The notes under the pieces are model-generated. The model made no database searches and was not told the DNA's origin. It saw only the letters and a program-made list of their open reading frames with translations. Below are positions 60,784-64,000 of a stretch of 64,000 nt of DNA, piece by piece (the first letter of the stretch is position 1; each line of letters starts with the position of its first letter). This stretch comes from Nostoc sp. TCL26-01 (GTDB lineage Bacteria; Cyanobacteriota; Cyanobacteriia; Cyanobacteriales; Nostocaceae). The stretch covers positions 6,476,809 through 6,540,808 of the forward strand of contig NZ_CP040297.1 of the NCBI RefSeq assembly GCF_013393945.1. Direction: 5' to 3'. The translations under genes and the position numbers were made by a program.

Positions 60784-61668
60784 ATGAATGTTTATTACCG
60801 TCTATTTTTACTCTGTAGTCTAGTTGGCGCTGTTGGAGTGGGTGCTGTGTTACCTAACTTTGACAAGGCAAGGGCAGCTGAGGGTTGTCCAACTCCGGCG
60901 CTTTCTCGCTTTCAGCGCCATAAGGTTGTGCGTGGTGACACGTTGGTGACGATCGCGCAGCGTTATAATATCAGTCCAGAAACGATTTTGGGCATGAATC
61001 CATCCCTTCAGAATGGTTCTGTGCCATCTGTGGGCAGTGAACTCCAGATTGCTCCTTACAATGGCATTGTTGTCCAAGTACCTCAAGGTCAGAATTGGCG
61101 ACAAGTGGCAACAAGATTTAAGGTGCGTCCGGATACTCTATTTGAGGTTAACGGTTGCCAGAAGAACCCTAGAATCGTGTTTGTTCCGGGGGTAAATTGG
61201 TCGCCCAATGGTTCTATTACCCAGTCTCCTAAGCCTTCTACGGCGACTGTGGCTGTCAAGTTGACGGGATACCCTTTGTCTCAGGTGACAGAGGTAGCGT
61301 TACCTTATGGCTGGCAAATTAATCCTAATACGGGTGAAGTGTTCTTTCATAGTGGTGTGGATTTGCTGGCAACTGTGGGAACGCCTGTAGAAGCGATCGC
61401 CCCAGGTACGGTAGTCTTTGCTAAGGAACAGGGTACTTATGGTAATTTGGTCATCATCAATCACAATGGTGGACTCCAAAGCCGTTACGCCCATCTGGAG
61501 AAAATTAATGTCAAAGTTGGTCAACAAGTCAACAAAGACCAATTAATCGGCACTGTGGGTACTACTGGACAACCTACTACGAAACAACCCCATCTCCATT
61601 TTGAAATGCGTGCTAGTTCATCTTTAGGATGGGTAGCCGAAAATCCCAAAGATTATTTACGACGATAA
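60784..61668 (+). CDS. LysM-M23 peptidoglycan peptidase (NlpD/EnvC-like)
   Basis: 294 residues. Signal sequence ('LFLLCSLVGAVGVGAVL'), LysM domain at about 47-92 ('HKVVRGDTLVTIAQRYNISPETILGMNP'), a second LysM-like stretch ('GQNWRQVATRFKVRPDTLFEVNG'), then an M23 domain with the zinc ligands in 'FFHSGVDLLA' (HxxxD) and 'HLHFEMR' (HxH). It cleaves peptide bridges in the wall or activates amidases. All metal ligands are present, so it should be active. Confidence 0.94.
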   Translation: MNVYYRLFLLCSLVGAVGVGAVLPNFDKARAAEGCPTPALSRFQRHKVVRGDTLVTIAQRYNISPETILGMNPSLQNGSVPSVGSELQIAPYNGIVVQVPQGQNWRQVATRFKVRPDTLFEVNGCQKNPRIVFVPGVNWSPNGSITQSPKPSTATVAVKLTGYPLSQVTEVALPYGWQINPNTGEVFFHSGVDLLATVGTPVEAIAPGTVVFAKEQGTYGNLVIINHNGGLQSRYAHLEKINVKVGQQVNKDQLIGTVGTTGQPTTKQPHLHFEMRASSSLGWVAENPKDYLRR

Positions 61669-61749
61669 AAATACTAGCGATCGCCTAAACAATTCAAAAA
61701 TCACGAATTACGAATTACGAATTATCTTCATCTACCATTTTCAATTATT

Positions 61750-62883
61750 ATGAATCAATCAATAAATCCAGGGGCAGAATTATTTTTTAACCAGGGATTA
61801 GAGTATCACAAAAATGTGGAATATGCCAAGGCGATCGCTAGTTTTAATCAGGTTCTAGAAATTCAACCAGATTTAGCAGTAGCATGGAATGAACGAGGTT
61901 GGAATTTATTTTTGTTAGATGATCCTGAAAGTGCAACAGCAGCACTGGCTAGCTTTGATCAAGCCATAGCAATTCAACCTGATAATTTCTCTGCTTGGCA
62001 TCGTCGAGGACAAGTTCAGTTAGAACGTTTTAGCGATTATGAAGGGTCTTTATTGAGTTTTGCTAGAGCCTTAGCCATCCAAACAGATGATTATGATGTT
62101 TGGTGGGATCAAAGTTTTGCTTTATATCAATTAGGTCGCTACGATGAAGCTTTAGCTAGCTATGACAAAACTCTAGAAATTCAGCCAAATAGTTTATCAG
62201 CTTGGCAAGAACGGAGTTATTTGTTATTTGAAATTGGTCGTTATGATGAATCTTTGCTGAGTTATGAAAAGCTTTTAGAAATCAAGCCAGATGATTATGG
62301 AAGTTGGCATGACCGGGGCAAAGTATTAGAGACTTTAAATCGTTACTCTGAGGCAATCGCTAGTTATGATCAAGCCTTAGCCATCAAATCAGATGCTAGT
62401 GATATTTGGACAGAACGAGGAAATGTTTTAGAGAAATTAGGTGATACGACAGCAGCAATTGCCAGTCATGAAAATGCTTTAAAATGCAATTATGCCAGTG
62501 AAAATGCCTGGTATGATTGGTTTCATATCTTAGTTCATTTTGGCAAAATTGACGAAGCGATCGCTGCTTGTGATCAAGCAATTAGTATTTTAGATAATAA
62601 ATTCGCAGCCTGGCAAAATCGCGGTCTTTTATTACATGAATTGGGACGTTATGCAGAAGCGATCTCCAGTTATCAAAAAGCGCTAGCAATAAATCCCGAA
62701 GATGCAGATACTTTTTATAATATCGCTTGCTGTCACGCTCTCCAAGAAAATCTAGAACTAGCTATTAAAAACTTGCAACAAGCCATAGATTTGAGTGCCG
62801 AAACATCTAGAGAAGCAGCCAAAATCGACCCCGATTTTGACAAAATTCGAGATGCAAATGAGTTTCAAGCTTTAATTTTCTGA
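61750..62883 (+). CDS. Tetratricopeptide-repeat protein
   Basis: 377 residues made of about ten TPR units of 34-36 residues, with the cyanobacterial flavour 'YDEALASYDKTLEIQPNSLSAWQERSYLLFEIGR'. No signal peptide or other domain. The last unit ('YNIACCHALQENLELAIKNLQQAIDLS') ends in 'EAAKIDPDFDKIRDANEFQALIF', a common terminus in such proteins. A protein-interaction scaffold; partner unknown. Starts at ATG 61750, preceded by short 'cgaattacgaattac' repeats. Confidence 0.9.
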   Translation: MNQSINPGAELFFNQGLEYHKNVEYAKAIASFNQVLEIQPDLAVAWNERGWNLFLLDDPESATAALASFDQAIAIQPDNFSAWHRRGQVQLERFSDYEGSLLSFARALAIQTDDYDVWWDQSFALYQLGRYDEALASYDKTLEIQPNSLSAWQERSYLLFEIGRYDESLLSYEKLLEIKPDDYGSWHDRGKVLETLNRYSEAIASYDQALAIKSDASDIWTERGNVLEKLGDTTAAIASHENALKCNYASENAWYDWFHILVHFGKIDEAIAACDQAISILDNKFAAWQNRGLLLHELGRYAEAISSYQKALAINPEDADTFYNIACCHALQENLELAIKNLQQAIDLSAETSREAAKIDPDFDKIRDANEFQALIF

Positions 62884-63139
62884 AAAACAAGATCCCCGAA
62901 TTCTTAGAGGATGTTTAAAAAGTCGGTCAGGATGTAAAAAAGCTCTCTCAGTGTAAGCTGTGAATAGAAAGAACACAGCACCGAGAGAGTAGCATGAGTA
63001 AAGCATACCCCAGTAATTTGACTGATGCACAATAAAAAAAGGGAGAAGCTAATTTTTTTCGCTCTCATTTTAGTAAACTCTCCCTAATAGCTATAATTAG
63101 ATTATTGGATGAAACACCTACAACGAACCATCTGAAAGA
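62884..63139. other. Intergenic region containing an IS remnant
   Basis: The convergent space between the TPR gene and the dynamin-like gene. It is occupied mostly by the left end of an IS5-type element and an AT-rich tail ('taataaaaaaagggagaag'). Confidence 0.6.
62907..63035 (+). pseudogene. Left-end remnant of an IS5-type element with transposase start
   Basis: The end sequence gaggatgtttaaaaagt (62907-62923) is followed by an internal inverted pair ('ctctctcagtg', 'caccgagagag') and, at 62994, an ATG opening M-S-K-A-Y-P-S-N-L-T-D-A-Q before a TAA. That opening is typical of IS4/IS5-group transposases found in cyanobacteria ('SNLTDAQWELIEP'). The remainder of the gene and the right end are missing. 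Confidence 0.7.
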
Positions 63140-64000
63140 TCACATAGCAACCTGAGATATTAAATCATCTAATTCCTTATCAATATTATTCACATTTTGA
63201 GCTAATATGTCCAACTGCTTTAGTTTTTTATCAACTTCTCCCTGACCTTTTTGTTTCTCGGCTAGTGCATTATTAACCTGTTGTCGAATATTTTGAATTT
63301 CTGCTGCTAATCCACCATCTAGGGTACTTTTCACCTTACTAAGTTCTGCGGAAACACCATTACCAACCTTTTCAATAATATCCGTAGTTGATTTACTCAG
63401 TTCTTCTGAGAATTTCTTACCTACTTCCTCTTTAATTTTTTTACTAAGTCCCCCTTCCATTAATTTGCCCTGAACCAATGCAGCAACAAGCATTGGAACT
63501 AAAGTTACAGGATTTAGCCCTAAAAATACATAACCTACAATTCCAATTACGAGTTGTGGTATTAAACTTCTCAACATCTCTTGATAGCCAAATGTAGCTC
63601 CAATAGTAGCTGAACCAATCCCCCCTACTAGAAAACCACCTCCTGCGGAAAGAAGTCTTTCTACCGCAGACACATTTCTAACACCAACATCTTCTTTTGA
63701 TACATTTACCTTTGAAATAGAAACTCCAGAAATTTCTAAGCGAAGATTATCTACCCGCTTTATAAATTCAGTAGCTTCCGCATCAAGCGAACTTTTAATA
63801 TGTTCCATTCTATTTACCAGTAATGGCTCAAGCTCGGAACTTTGCCACTTAGAAAATTCTACTTCCACCTGACTTTCTAAGTGGCTACTAACTTCCTTAA
63901 TAGCAGCTTCTATACTGGGTCTAGGGTCAGTAAACAATAACTTAACCCCATTCTCAAGTTCATATTCCTGGGTTATAGTTTTGATTTTAGGAATTAACTC
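63140..64000 (-). CDS. C-terminal part of a dynamin-like GTPase (5' end outside window)
   Basis: Open through the right edge (reading at the edge begins 'ELIPKIKTITQEYELENGVKLLF'), so only the last 286 residues are seen. Amphipathic helices ('HLESQVEVEFSKWQSSELEPLLVNRM') lead to a hydrophobic Gly-rich hairpin at about 115-175 ('GGGFLVGGIGSATIGATFGY', 'LVIGIVGYVFLGLNPVTLVPML'), then a long charged helix to the end. This is the trunk-paddle-trunk pattern of bacterial dynamin-like proteins, described in Nostoc. The GTPase domain would lie upstream, so the call rests on architecture. Confidence 0.6.
   Translation of the reverse strand, partial: ELIPKIKTITQEYELENGVKLLFTDPRPSIEAAIKEVSSHLESQVEVEFSKWQSSELEPLLVNRMEHIKSSLDAEATEFIKRVDNLRLEISGVSISKVNVSKEDVGVRNVSAVERLLSAGGGFLVGGIGSATIGATFGYQEMLRSLIPQLVIGIVGYVFLGLNPVTLVPMLVAALVQGKLMEGGLSKKIKEEVGKKFSEELSKSTTDIIEKVGNGVSAELSKVKSTLDGGLAAEIQNIRQQVNNALAEKQKGQGEVDKKLKQLDILAQNVNNIDKELDDLISQVAM

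Overview
The window is chromosomal DNA from a filamentous, Nostoc/Anabaena-type cyanobacterium. The evidence is a complete phycocyanin operon with four cpcG genes, an orphan pecF, an FtsH3-type protease, a Deg/HtrA protease and a DUF760 protein. GCGATCGC (HIP1) octamers are abundant. Nearly every intergenic space carries heptameric short tandem repeats (STRR; runs such as TTGGTCA, TGCTGAG, CCCAATA, CCCCAGT) typical of this group. I found no rRNA, tRNA or CRISPR array.

Layout. 1-4.4 kb: the 3' part of a TolC-type outer-membrane channel with a Pro/Thr repeat linker, two conserved hypothetical genes, and pyrD. 4.6-9.6 kb: a large GAF-domain protein with a decayed kinase end, a zinc-ribbon membrane protein, a TA-flanked MITE, and a small peptide with a double-glycine leader. 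9.7-13.8 kb: a pstS-pstC-pstA-pstB phosphate-uptake operon on the minus strand behind a Pho box. 14-24.6 kb: bioY-lspA, a Pro/Thr-rich exported protein, an FHA-domain class A penicillin-binding protein, a short histidine kinase, a GNAT acetyltransferase, ftsH, a PabC-like lyase and a hypothetical gene. 25-27.6 kb: three co-directional genes of unknown function that share a GDI-centred motif. 27.6-39.3 kb: a carbon-catabolism block, ackA, tal, pyk, gap and xfp, all on the minus strand, interrupted by plus-strand cupin and threonine-aldolase-like genes. Phosphoketolase plus acetate kinase would convert sugar phosphates to acetate and ATP. 39.6-43 kb: a DJ-1/PfpI protein divergent from a LysR regulator, then a MITE carrying a nested ISAs1-family element. 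43.1-51.9 kb: pecF followed by cpcBACDEF-cpcG1-G2-G3(cpcL)-G4, encoding phycocyanin rods, their linkers and the bilin lyase. 52-64 kb: an HD-domain protein, a bifunctional PutA, a GAF-PAS histidine kinase whose upstream PAS end is cut off by a stop codon, DUF760, HtrA, a LysM-M23 peptidase, a TPR protein, an IS5-type remnant and the C-terminal part of a dynamin-like protein.

Most notable points. pecF keeps its isomerase motif, but pecB, pecA, pecC and pecE are absent upstream and a mobile-element nest takes their place. The three-gene GDI locus looks like an uncharacterised family. The ISAs1 transposase is split at an A8 run where a -1 shift would restore it. STRR arrays supply or abut the stop codons of many genes. 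A compact multi-hairpin repeat with a three-way junction lies at 35.2 kb.
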